Below, piece by piece: positions 1 through 5,310 of a stretch of DNA of 7,822 bases. How positions within the stretch are numbered: the stretch's first letter is position 1; each line of letters opens with the position of its first letter. The notes beneath the pieces were generated by a model. That model saw only the letters and a program-made list of their open reading frames with translations. It searched no databases and was not told the DNA's origin. A program made the translations under genes and the position numbers. Origin of the DNA: Anammoximicrobium sp964486845 (GTDB taxonomy: Bacteria; Planctomycetota; Planctomycetia; Pirellulales; Pirellulaceae); NCBI GenBank assembly GCA_964486845.1, contig CAZAQY010000342.1, positions 1-7,822 of the forward strand, written 5' to 3'.

Positions 1-1
1 C

Positions 2-778
2 GAACTGGCCCATTCTGGTGACCAAAGTGGCTCAATTCTCAATGGCCGCCGATATGGGAATCGCGGCGACGCCGACGATCACAGCATCCAGACGATCCGT
101 TGCGTCTGGTGTGACATCGACCGAGTCAGCGCCGACGAGGCTCACAAGCGTTGGAGCGAGGCTGGAATCCCGCGTCCGTCGATTGTTGTCAGCAGCGGTT
201 CGGGGGTCCACGGTTATTGGCTCCTGCAACAAGACCTGACGTCCCAAGCAGAGCGGTCGGAGTTTGTGGCCATGCTGCAGAACTTCTACCGCAGCTTCGG
301 CGGTGACCATGTCCAGAACCTGTCCCGCATACTCCGTCCGCCTGGGACCATCAACTACAAAGACGCCCGCAACGGCCGACCGCCGCTGCCATGCAGCCTG
401 TGCTTCTGCCATCCCGACGTGCGATACCCGTTGGACGCTTTTGCCTGCTGGATGCCGAAAGACGAAGGTGAACTCCCCCTGGCTTCGGCCCGACCGCGTT
501 CACATCCAGACATCGACGCCGCGACGGTCCACGCCGAGGCTGCAGCGCTGATCAGCCGACTCGACCGCCCCTGTCGCGATCGGAGTCGGCGCGACTTCGC
601 CATCGTCTGCGACTTGCTTCGGCTCGGCTTGTCTAGAGAAGACATTTGGTCCCTTGTGTCGGACTCCAGCAAGTTCGAATCCGATGGCCGCCCCTACTTT
701 GACCTGACAGTCACCAACGCCGAACGCGCCGTGTTGTCAGCTCCAACCGGCCGCAGTCCCCTGCGTCCCGTAACGTGA
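2..778 (+). CDS. RepB-family DNA primase, C-terminal part (gene starts before the window)
   Basis: The frame is open from base 2, with no stop, to TGA at 776-778, giving 258 codons of a longer gene; ATGs inside are not believable starts because the conserved domain begins before them. The product resembles RepB-like primases of the archaeo-eukaryotic primase superfamily, which make primers for replication of plasmids and integrative elements. Visible signs are a WCDID segment about 40 residues into the visible part (catalytic acidic residues), a SSGSGVHGYW segment (the small-residue/His motif), and a SRILRPPGTINYK segment (the third primase motif and nucleotide-binding Arg/Lys). A helical C-terminal region follows, with RDFAIVCDLLRLGLS and a SKF...YFDLT stretch typical of the tail of such primases. 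The neighbours are an excisionase-like gene and an integrase, which fits a replicating integrative element. Family assignment is confident; whether it is chromosomal or element-borne is inferred. Confidence 0.85.
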   Translation, partial: ELAHSGDQSGSILNGRRYGNRGDADDHSIQTIRCVWCDIDRVSADEAHKRWSEAGIPRPSIVVSSGSGVHGYWLLQQDLTSQAERSEFVAMLQNFYRSFGGDHVQNLSRILRPPGTINYKDARNGRPPLPCSLCFCHPDVRYPLDAFACWMPKDEGELPLASARPRSHPDIDAATVHAEAAALISRLDRPCRDRSRRDFAIVCDLLRLGLSREDIWSLVSDSSKFESDGRPYFDLTVTNAERAVLSAPTGRSPLRPVT

Positions 779-794
779 CCGTTTGTTTTGCCGT

Positions 795-828
795 GAGGCC
801 GAGTGGTTATTCGCACGCCATCGGCCTC
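795..828 (+). terminator. Stem-loop just after the primase gene
   Basis: A perfect 8-bp inverted repeat (GAGGCCGA at 795-802, TCGGCCTC at 821-828) starts 16 bp after the primase stop codon. TGG/CCA (804-806, 818-820) extends it by three pairs past one bulged G. No T-run follows on either strand, so a classical intrinsic terminator is not shown. It could terminate or stabilise the primase mRNA, or be an operator for the following gene. Confidence 0.35.
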
Positions 829-900
829 CGCCATCGAGAGTGACCCCATACTGGAAAGACCCAGAACCGTGCAAATTGGCCGATCACGACAATACACCAC

Positions 901-1299
901 ATGATGCACAGCCCTCCTGCTAACCAGAAGCTGTCGAGCCGAACAATGGATGAGCGGCTCTTGAAGCACGTGGCCCAACAGCCATTTGACGGCACTCCCC
1001 GAGATCCAACTATGGAATCAACCATCCTCGACTTGGTCCTCGAACGCCTGGATCGCATCGAAAGCGTACTCCACCGGTTTGTCGAAGGCCGTACCGTCAA
1101 GGAGTCTTACTCACCTATCGAGGTGGCCCAAATCCTTGGCAAGAAGCCCTACACCGTGCGGGAGTGGTGCCGACTAAGGCGAATCAACGCGATCAAGAGG
1201 GAGTGTGGCCGGGGAGCTTCTGAGGAGTGGGAAATCTCGCACGAGGAACTGGAACGCATCAAGGCCCACGGCCTACTTCCCATTCCCACCAAATACTGA
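901..1299 (+). CDS. Small helix-turn-helix DNA-binding protein, excisionase-like
   Basis: The 132-residue product has a helical, possibly coiled-coil segment (about residues 38-62, LDLVLERLDRIESVLHRFVE) followed by a MerR/excisionase-type winged helix-turn-helix (about 70-125). The latter contains SPIEVAQILGKKPYTVREWC as the recognition helix region and an ISHEELERI stretch after the wing. Proteins of this layout are common beside tyrosine integrases and often act as recombination directionality factors or as regulators of the element; that role is inferred here. The start is uncertain. ATG at 901 gives the longest frame, but ATG 946 and ATG 1012 (MESTILDLVLERL) are alternatives, and 1012 fits my memory of this family best; none has a clear Shine-Dalgarno sequence. 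The 3' end overlaps the convergent integrase gene by 27 bp. Confidence 0.8.
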   Translation: MMHSPPANQKLSSRTMDERLLKHVAQQPFDGTPRDPTMESTILDLVLERLDRIESVLHRFVEGRTVKESYSPIEVAQILGKKPYTVREWCRLRRINAIKRECGRGASEEWEISHEELERIKAHGLLPIPTKY

Positions 1300-2532
1300 G
1301 TCGATGGCCTTTTGCTGTTGGTCGGGGAACAGGTGCCGATAACGCTTCCTCATTTCGTCGGTCTGGTGGCCCATCCATTCGTCAATCATTCGCTGATCAA
1401 CGCCGCCGGCGGCGAGGTTTGATGCAAATGAATGGCGGAACACATGGAAACCCCGAATCCTGGCCCACTTGGTGCCGCTCAGCGTGCGTTTCAGGTGATC
1501 GTGGGCTTCGGACGGCGTGAGCGGGACGCCAACGGCCCGCGTTTTCCCCCGCATGATCTTCACTGGCTCACAGATCGCGTGCTGCCCGCCCGGATGCTGG
1601 GCAAACCACTCTTGCATGGTTTTGACAAGCAAATCGCTCATTCTCACCCGACGATACGTGAGCGACTTGTCGTGGTTCCGCTTCTTCTCGCGAATCAGCA
1701 CCGTGCGAGACTGGAAGTCGAAGTCCTCCACCTGGGATCGCAAGATTTCGCTCCGCCTCGCTCCAGTGTGTGCAGCGAACACGAACATTGGGAAGATGAA
1801 CGGATGCTGCGCCACCTGTTTCACATAGTCAAGAACCTCTTGAACCTGGGGGGCCGTCAGGAAAAGACACGCCCATAATCGGCTCTCTTGCTCCTCGGTC
1901 AAGCCGCCCCTCGCGATGATCGTCTCGATTTCCTTCCAGGTCATGAAAGGCAGTTTCTGTTCGGTCTTCGGATACTTGAGGCCCTTGGTCGGCGCGGGCC
2001 CGGCTAGATACCCGTGGCACACAGCCCAATTCCAGATGAGCCTAAACGTCGCGACCTCCTTTTTCACCGTGTCCGGTCGAATCGGCTTGTCCCGGTAGGC
2101 ATCCCGGAGCCGCTTCTCAACGTATGTCTGCATGTCGCCCATCGTCACGCTCTGGGCGAGCTTCGACTTCCTGAGGTGGCGGAGCAGGTGGGAGACGTGG
2201 GTCTCCTCCGTCTTCAGGGTGGTATTCGCCTTGCTGTCCTTCGGCACGGACTTCAAGTAGAGGTTGAGCAAGGCGTCTACCGTGTGTTGCCGCTCGGCCG
2301 ACGACTTACTGTGGAGCTTCCCGTCGGACAGGATGAACACCCCCGGTTCGGCACCAGGCGGCAGATCCAAGCGACCGCGTTCCAAGAGCCGGATCGTCTC
2401 CTCGACCCGTCCGAGGATGCCCTGCGCTTCCTTCACGTCGCGGGTCTTCAGGGACCGCTTGTACGGTTGCCCGCCATACCGGAATCGAATCCGATACCGA
2501 CCCGACAGTTCGTCGAACTCAATGCTTGCCAT
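1273..2532 (-). CDS. int: Site-specific tyrosine recombinase (phage/island integrase)
   Basis: The 419-residue product catalyses integration and excision between short att sites. It has an N-terminal arm-binding-like segment (MASIEF...YRIRFRYGGQPYKRSL), a SAM-like core-binding domain (about 80-175) and a catalytic domain (about 195-410). The active-site series is complete: Arg259 in HTGARRSEI, a Lys in the following beta-hairpin (EKKRNHDKS), His363-x-x-Arg366 in FHVFRHSFA, His389 in WMGHQ, and the nucleophile Tyr398 in KRYRHLF. It therefore looks functional. ATG at 2530-2532 is preferred over an in-frame TTG at 2544, because family members usually begin with such a MAS- peptide; no strong Shine-Dalgarno sequence is visible. 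It is transcribed away from the tRNA-Leu fragment, which lies about 245 bp upstream and is probably its target site. A TGTCAG palindrome 26 bp before the ATG could be its operator. Confidence 0.93.
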   Translation of the reverse strand: MASIEFDELSGRYRIRFRYGGQPYKRSLKTRDVKEAQGILGRVEETIRLLERGRLDLPPGAEPGVFILSDGKLHSKSSAERQHTVDALLNLYLKSVPKDSKANTTLKTEETHVSHLLRHLRKSKLAQSVTMGDMQTYVEKRLRDAYRDKPIRPDTVKKEVATFRLIWNWAVCHGYLAGPAPTKGLKYPKTEQKLPFMTWKEIETIIARGGLTEEQESRLWACLFLTAPQVQEVLDYVKQVAQHPFIFPMFVFAAHTGARRSEILRSQVEDFDFQSRTVLIREKKRNHDKSLTYRRVRMSDLLVKTMQEWFAQHPGGQHAICEPVKIMRGKTRAVGVPLTPSEAHDHLKRTLSGTKWARIRGFHVFRHSFASNLAAGGVDQRMIDEWMGHQTDEMRKRYRHLFPDQQQKAIDSVFGGNGK

Positions 2533-2557
2533 TGGGCCGCTCAATCGAGGGGATTTG

Positions 2558-2712
2558 TGTCAGATCCTGACAAAACTGACACCGGCCGTTCTCCGCAGCG
2601 GCGGCAGTCGGCCGGCCGTTCAGGATCATCCTCATGGTACTCCGGCGCCCTGTTTCAGACCACCAACATGAAGCCCACGTAAGCCCAATTCCGTGTCAGA
2701 TTTGGGTCAGAT
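2558..2712. promoter_or_regulatory. Cluster of TGTCAG motifs between integrase and attachment site
   Basis: The motif TGTCAG occurs at 2558-2563 and 2694-2699, with a GTCAG copy at 2706-2710, and inverted as CTGACA at 2567-2572 and 2576-2581. The first two form a palindrome (TGTCAG-ATC-CTGACA, 2558-2572). GTCAGAT is repeated directly at 2559, 2695 and 2706. The position, between the integrase start and the tRNA fragment, is where arm-type integrase or excisionase sites and an integrase operator are expected. The repeats are seen; the binding role is inferred. Confidence 0.5.
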
Positions 2713-2729
2713 TCGGCCGAAAGAAACAG

Positions 2730-2763
2730 AAAAAGCACTCACAACTTGTCGTCGTAAGTGCTT
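2730..2763 (-). terminator. Intrinsic terminator after the tRNA-Leu fragment
   Basis: Read on the minus strand, AAGCACTTAC pairs with GTGAGTGCTT (10 pairs with one G-U, 11-nt loop) and runs directly into five T residues. It lies 13 bp beyond the tRNA 3' end in tRNA orientation. This is the normal place for the terminator of a tRNA transcript, so the attachment-site copy carries the tRNA's own terminator or an equivalent. Stem and T-run are both good, so the call is confident. Confidence 0.8.
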
Positions 2764-2776
2764 ATGCTGTAAGGAG

Positions 2777-2828
2777 TGCGGGAAACAGGACTTGAACCTG
2801 CACGGCCTTGCGGCCACTAGGCCCTCAA
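2777..2828 (-). other. 3' fragment of tRNA-Leu (GAG): likely integrase attachment site
   Basis: Read on the minus strand the segment gives anticodon loop TTGAGGG (anticodon GAG), 3' anticodon stem CCTAG, a long class-II variable arm (GGCC-GCAA-GGCC), a T arm with TTCAAGT loop and GCAGG/CCTGT stem, acceptor strand TTCCCGC and discriminator A. The long variable arm and GAG anticodon identify leucine tRNA; no CCA follows (CTCC instead). The matching 5' half is missing: the base-paired partner of CCTAG should be CTAGG but the sequence is AGGGG, and no D arm or 5' acceptor strand follows. A 3'-half copy ending at the anticodon loop is what tRNA-targeting integrases leave at one element border. It cannot make a functional tRNA as it stands. 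Confidence 0.82.
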
Positions 2829-2840
2829 CCCCTTGAGACC
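2820..2840. repeat. Inverted repeat at the tRNA break: likely strand-exchange core site
   Basis: GGCCCTCAA (2820-2828) and TTGAGACC (2833-2840) form an imperfect inverted repeat around CCCC (2829-2832). CTCAA and TTGAG are exact complements. The left arm is the tRNA anticodon loop and adjoining stem bases; the right arm is outside the tRNA match. Paired inverted core sites around a short overlap are the usual substrate of tyrosine recombinases, so crossover probably falls here. The exact overlap is inferred. Confidence 0.5.
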
Positions 2841-3205
2841 ACGCAGGAGACACGGAAAAACACGGGGTTTCCGGGGTATCACATATTCTCGTCTAGTCCG
2901 TCGTCTAGTCCAGAACGCCCAAGGCCGACATAGCGGGGTTCCTCCGTCGCTCTCCCCTGTCCCACGGCGCGGCCCAAGGCTGTCCCTGACCTGTCCCGCC
3001 GTTGTCCCGTCTCCTCCGTCGCCATTTCTCCCTGCCCTGCCTAGGGTTGCGTCGTCTGTCCCGCTTGTCCCACCACGCGAGACCTTTTTCCTTTGCGTCG
3101 GTCGCGTTCTCTGCCTTGGGCACGGCTCCGGGGCCTTGTGGCGTCTCGATGCCACGGAGGGCCACGAGACACGCTAGTGTCCAAACCTAGTTGCTAAGCC
3201 TCCGA
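2841..3205. repeat. Non-coding pyrimidine-rich tract with short direct repeats
   Basis: I see no believable gene here; the open frames on both strands give Arg/Pro-rich, low-complexity translations that come from base composition. The tract holds a tandem 12-bp duplication (TCGTCTAGTCC at 2889 and 2901) and six copies of TGTCCC at 2958, 2981, 2992, 3003, 3057 and 3066. The 2981, 2992 and 3003 copies are spaced by exactly 11 bp, one helical turn. Such spacing is typical of iterons or multiple protein-binding sites. The plus strand is strongly pyrimidine-biased from about 2935 to 3100. Confidence 0.55.
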
Positions 3206-3243
3206 GGGCTGCTCCCGGCAGCCCTGCTGCGGCGGAGCCGCAG
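3206..3243 (-). terminator. Two GC-rich stem-loops after the PD-(D/E)XK-like gene
   Basis: Two perfect 7-bp hairpins stand side by side: GGGCTGC/GCAGCCC (3206-3212 and 3218-3224, 5-nt loop) and CTGCGGC/GCCGCAG (3227-3233 and 3237-3243, 3-nt loop). The second ends 3 bp from the stop codon of the minus-strand gene at 3247. There is no T-run, so they may be a non-classical terminator, mRNA-end protection, or a dispersed REP-like element. Confidence 0.45.
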
Positions 3244-3246
3244 CGA

Positions 3247-3777
3247 TCATTCGCCAGTCCGCAACTCGCCAAACAGCAAAGCGATCAAGTCTGGGAGAGT
3301 ATCCGCCGTCTCGAAAGCGGAGATCGGGACAACCCGCATACCAGGGCGCGGCAATTTTGCTCCTTGAGCGTTCCCCTTCGTGTGTCTCGCGACTGGGTAG
3401 ATGCTCAGGTCGGGTAGCGGCTGCTTCGGTCGGCCACCGAACCAGAGGAACGGACCGATATCGAGCGTCTCAGGGTCGAACTGCAGCACCACAACACAAC
3501 CACTCGGCTTGCTGGCTAGGGCGGTGCTGATGGTGAAGCGTTTCACCGTCGAACCACGGAAAGTCGCCTTGAGTTGGACATGGCGAGTGACCGCGTTCGC
3601 TTCAAACACGAGGTCGTACCCACCGTCGTCCACCTGTGGTTTCAGCACCTCCAGACGCTTGATACCTGATAGCCACGTGTGACGCATCACTTCCCCAACG
3701 AAAAGGTGTTCGAGCACCATCTCGCGGTAGGACGACAGCAGGCTGTGATCACTGGCAGGCATGCTTGGTTCCGACAT
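3247..3777 (-). CDS. Hypothetical protein with PD-(D/E)XK nuclease-like signature
   Basis: The 176-residue product looks like a widespread family of uncharacterised bacterial proteins. A helical start (YREMVLEHLFVGEVMRHTW, with Glu23) is followed by a beta-rich stretch. In it, Asp55 in GGYDLVFEA and Gln68-x-Lys70 in RHVQLKA match the E...D...(E/Q)xK pattern of the PD-(D/E)XK nuclease fold, with Gln in place of the usual Glu. Further features are SGCVVVLQFDP, a GPFLWFGG segment, and RHTKGNAQG. Nuclease activity is inferred from this pattern only. ATG at 3777 (MSEPSMPASD) is preferred; ATG at 3831 would add 18 residues that look unconserved. No clear Shine-Dalgarno sequence is seen for either. 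It stands alone, opposite in direction to the operon at 4535, and is followed by paired hairpins. It may be element cargo (DNA processing or defence), but nothing beside it confirms this. Confidence 0.72.
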   Translation of the reverse strand: MSEPSMPASDHSLLSSYREMVLEHLFVGEVMRHTWLSGIKRLEVLKPQVDDGGYDLVFEANAVTRHVQLKATFRGSTVKRFTISTALASKPSGCVVVLQFDPETLDIGPFLWFGGRPKQPLPDLSIYPVARHTKGNAQGAKLPRPGMRVVPISAFETADTLPDLIALLFGELRTGE

Positions 3778-4019
3778 GCGTGCTTTGCGTCCGTTGCGTA
3801 CGGACTGAAATCGCGTCGAGGCTTCACACATTTTCCAATCCCGTCTCCGATCGCGTGAAGGATCGGCTTCTCCGACGTTCGTTTGGCTTTCTGGCGGCCA
3901 ACGCCAATTCTACTCGCCTGTTACAAACTGCGGAACATGAGCCGAAGAACCGAGCAATCACCCCTGCGCTGGGCTGACCGAGTTCCCACTACGGGTCTTT
4001 GGTTACGCGAGGCGGATGT

Positions 4020-4054
4020 ACTTTCCCAGGAATACTTGAAATCCCTGGGAAAGT
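4020..4054. repeat. Perfect 11-bp inverted repeat
   Basis: ACTTTCCCAGG (4020-4030) and CCTGGGAAAGT (4044-4054) are perfect complements around a 13-nt loop. There is no T-run on either side, and no gene ends nearby, so it is not an obvious terminator. It could be a dimeric protein-binding site or part of a structured RNA with the hairpins downstream. Confidence 0.6.
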
Positions 4055-4141
4055 GTGTTCTGCTATGGCCATCCTGGACCCTGCCGATGGTGGCGGGACC
4101 ACCCAAGGACCAGTTTTCTTGCAGGAGGTTTTGACGACACG

Positions 4142-4165
4142 CTCGCGGCTAAAGACTGTCGCGAG
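4142..4165. repeat. 6-bp GC-rich inverted repeat
   Basis: CTCGCG (4142-4147) and CGCGAG (4160-4165) are perfect complements around a 12-nt loop. Taken alone it could be chance in GC-rich DNA. It matters mainly because it falls in line with the hairpins at 4020, 4175 and 4221. Confidence 0.35.
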
Positions 4166-4220
4166 AACAACTTAGAAGCGTGCGAGTCACGTTTCTGCTT
4201 CCCCAGAAATCGCCAATCAG

Positions 4221-4321
4221 GGCCTCACGCCCTGGACTATCGAAGCAGCAACTTGGCACCGCGCTCCCGTTACGGGAGCGTCGGGCCTTGTGCTGTTCGA
4301 TAGTGCCCTTTGGCGAGGGCC
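4221..4321. repeat. Large imperfect palindrome, about 101 nt
   Basis: The arms fold about position 4271. The tip is a perfect 8-bp stem (CGCTCCCG 4262-4269 with CGGGAGCG 4273-4280, loop TTA). Further out, CAGC/GCTG (4246-4249 with 4292-4295) and nine pairs (4236-4244 with 4296-4304, a single G bulged) form a middle stem. GCC/GGC (4229-4231 with 4312-4314), TC/GA and GGCC/GGCC (4221-4224 with 4318-4321) close the base. Small bulges separate the stems. The length and register of the pairing argue against chance. It could be a structured RNA, a mobile palindromic (MITE- or REP-like) element, or a recombination or replication site; the sequence alone does not decide. Confidence 0.65.
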
Positions 4322-4324
4322 TGG

Positions 4325-4354
4325 GGAGCAGTCTTGGTTTCGACGCTCCTTTTT
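4325..4354 (+). terminator. Possible weak terminator after the large palindrome
   Basis: GGAGC (4325-4329) and GCTCC (4345-4349) pair around a 15-nt loop and are followed directly by five T residues (4350-4354) on the plus strand. The stem is short and the loop long, so the call is weak. If real, it would end a plus-strand transcript containing the palindrome at 4221-4321. Confidence 0.3.
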
Positions 4355-4534
4355 CGTTTCTTGGACGGCTCGCTTCCGCCGGTCCTTAACGTCTTGACCG
4401 GACCAGCAACACCCGCCCAGCCACGAACGGGATAGGGTCGCCAGCCTTCGCGATCTCGCCGCACACCGATAATCGCAGACGTCCCGGTCAAATCCCGCCG
4501 TTCACCTTCATACCCTGGAACAAGGACTCGGAAC

Positions 4535-5251
4535 ATGACGAACCCCGGACGCGACAAGCCGGAAAAGACTCCGGACCTGGCTGCGGCGGCAAAGCAACTT
4601 TGGTTTGCGGCAAAGGCCAAAGCCAAAGAGGTCGGTCAAAAGGCAACCGAGGCCGCCAAAGACCTACAGGCGAAGGCACAGCAGAGCCAATCAGTTTCGT
4701 CCCAGTCGGGATCGGCTTCGAGCACCACCAGCCTCGCAGGCGAGGCAAACCCGACGGCCCCGGCATCCGCCGGTCAGTCTGCCCCGAAGCTTACGAAGCA
4801 GCAGAAACGGGGCTGTCTTGGTTGCCTTGGTGTGCTCGTCGTTCTCGCCATCTGCGGAGGATTGGGCCAGTTCTTTTTCGGGCCGACGGGGCTGAGGGAT
4901 ATCCAGGTGAACGGAAGCGAGGGTACTCTGACGGTAGAAGTCGCGACGATCACTGGCAAAGAGGCTGCCGCTCGGAGAATCTGCGAGGCGATCTATTGGG
5001 CCGCGAAGAAGTACCCCAAGTTGGAGAGTATCGCCGTAACGGTAATGCTTCGTGGCACGGGCGGCTGGGAGGACAAGTACGGCAAAGAACTTGGGGACAC
5101 ATTGAAAATGGGCACTTTCGAGGTGACCGACCTCGATGAAGTGCGGAAGTACAGGGATGCCGAGACGTACAGCTACAGCAACGAGGCCGCGTACGTCTAC
5201 AAGATACAGCGTTTGAGGCATTCAGAGCATTTGGACGGGGGAATCTTCTGA
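4535..5251 (+). CDS. Single-pass membrane protein with Ala/Lys-rich N-terminal module
   Basis: I do not recognise a named family for the 238-residue product. Residues 13-50 form an Ala/Lys/Glu-rich, probably amphipathic helix (PDLAAAAKQLW, AAKAKAKEVGQKA) resembling LEA-type 11-residue repeats. Residues 51-86 are a Ser/Ala/Thr/Pro linker. Basic residues (KQQKR) lead into one membrane helix at about 94-116 that contains three Cys. The C-terminal 120 residues are a mixed alpha/beta domain (TLTVEVATITG, ICEAIYWAAKKYPKLESIAVTVMLRG). The positive-inside rule suggests the N-terminal module is cytoplasmic and the C-terminal domain outside. AAGGA eight bases before the ATG supports the start. The gene leads a three-gene co-directional set, and its first 48 residues match those of the gene at 7032 at 30 positions without gaps. 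The C-terminal halves are unrelated, so the N-terminus looks like a reusable module. Function unknown. Confidence 0.75.
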   Translation: MTNPGRDKPEKTPDLAAAAKQLWFAAKAKAKEVGQKATEAAKDLQAKAQQSQSVSSQSGSASSTTSLAGEANPTAPASAGQSAPKLTKQQKRGCLGCLGVLVVLAICGGLGQFFFGPTGLRDIQVNGSEGTLTVEVATITGKEAAARRICEAIYWAAKKYPKLESIAVTVMLRGTGGWEDKYGKELGDTLKMGTFEVTDLDEVRKYRDAETYSYSNEAAYVYKIQRLRHSEHLDGGIF

Positions 5252-5310
5252 CGTTTCTGCAGCAGCCGCGTCGAAGACAGCAAGGTGAACCACAAACTAG
5301 GGAGCCTAAC

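Larger units (their letters stand above)
1..2840. mobile_element. Integrative element end: primase, excisionase-like gene, integrase and tRNA-Leu attachment site
   Basis: This is a composite call. A RepB-type primase, a small helix-turn-helix protein, a tyrosine integrase and a truncated tRNA-Leu copy lie next to each other in the order usual for integrative elements and satellite-like islands that use a tRNA gene as target. The left border is outside the window. The right border is placed at the attachment-site inverted repeat near 2820-2840, but what lies beyond it (chromosome, a second element, or more of the same element) cannot be decided from one end. The gene set is seen directly; the mobility is inferred from the families. 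Confidence 0.75.
3778..4534. other. Gene-free region with clustered inverted repeats
   Basis: Short frames exist on both strands, but none has a recognisable product, a convincing ribosome binding site, or codon use like its neighbours. The region instead carries several inverted repeats between 4020 and 4354, listed separately. A fifth, shorter one is GAAGC/GCTTC at 4175-4179 and 4197-4201 with GTG/CAC inside. The last 180 bp must include the promoter of the 4535 operon, but I could not identify convincing -35/-10 boxes. Confidence 0.5.

Noticed and set aside
32..412. Minus-strand frame opposite the primase
   Set aside because: It is antisense to the conserved primase motifs, and its product has no recognisable features.
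1432..2682. Long plus-strand open frames across the integrase region (for example 1432-1878 and 2014-2682)
   Set aside because: They lie antisense to a complete integrase with all catalytic residues, and their translations show no domain.
2777..2850. An intact tRNA-Leu gene on the minus strand
   Set aside because: Only the part from the anticodon loop to the discriminator base is present. The 5' anticodon stem does not pair and there is no D arm or 5' acceptor strand.
2889..3071. CRISPR array
   Set aside because: The repeats are 6-12 bp with spacings of 9-54 bp. There are no 25-40 bp repeats with unique spacers and no cas genes.
2817..3177. Open frames on both strands in the pyrimidine-rich tract
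   Set aside because: Their Arg/Pro/Ser-rich translations follow from repeats and base composition. No ribosome binding site or conserved-looking segment is seen, and one runs into the tRNA fragment.
4221..4321. Integron attC site
   Set aside because: The length and imperfect pairing would fit, but I find no GTTRRRY/RYYYAAC pair at the ends, and no integron integrase is visible. The neighbouring genes are spaced like an operon, not like cassettes.
4270..5221. Overlapping frames around the first operon gene (4270-4626 minus, 4600-5139 plus, 4691-5221 minus)
   Set aside because: They are shadows of the 4535-5251 gene, which has a good Shine-Dalgarno sequence, a membrane helix and a paralogous N-terminus.
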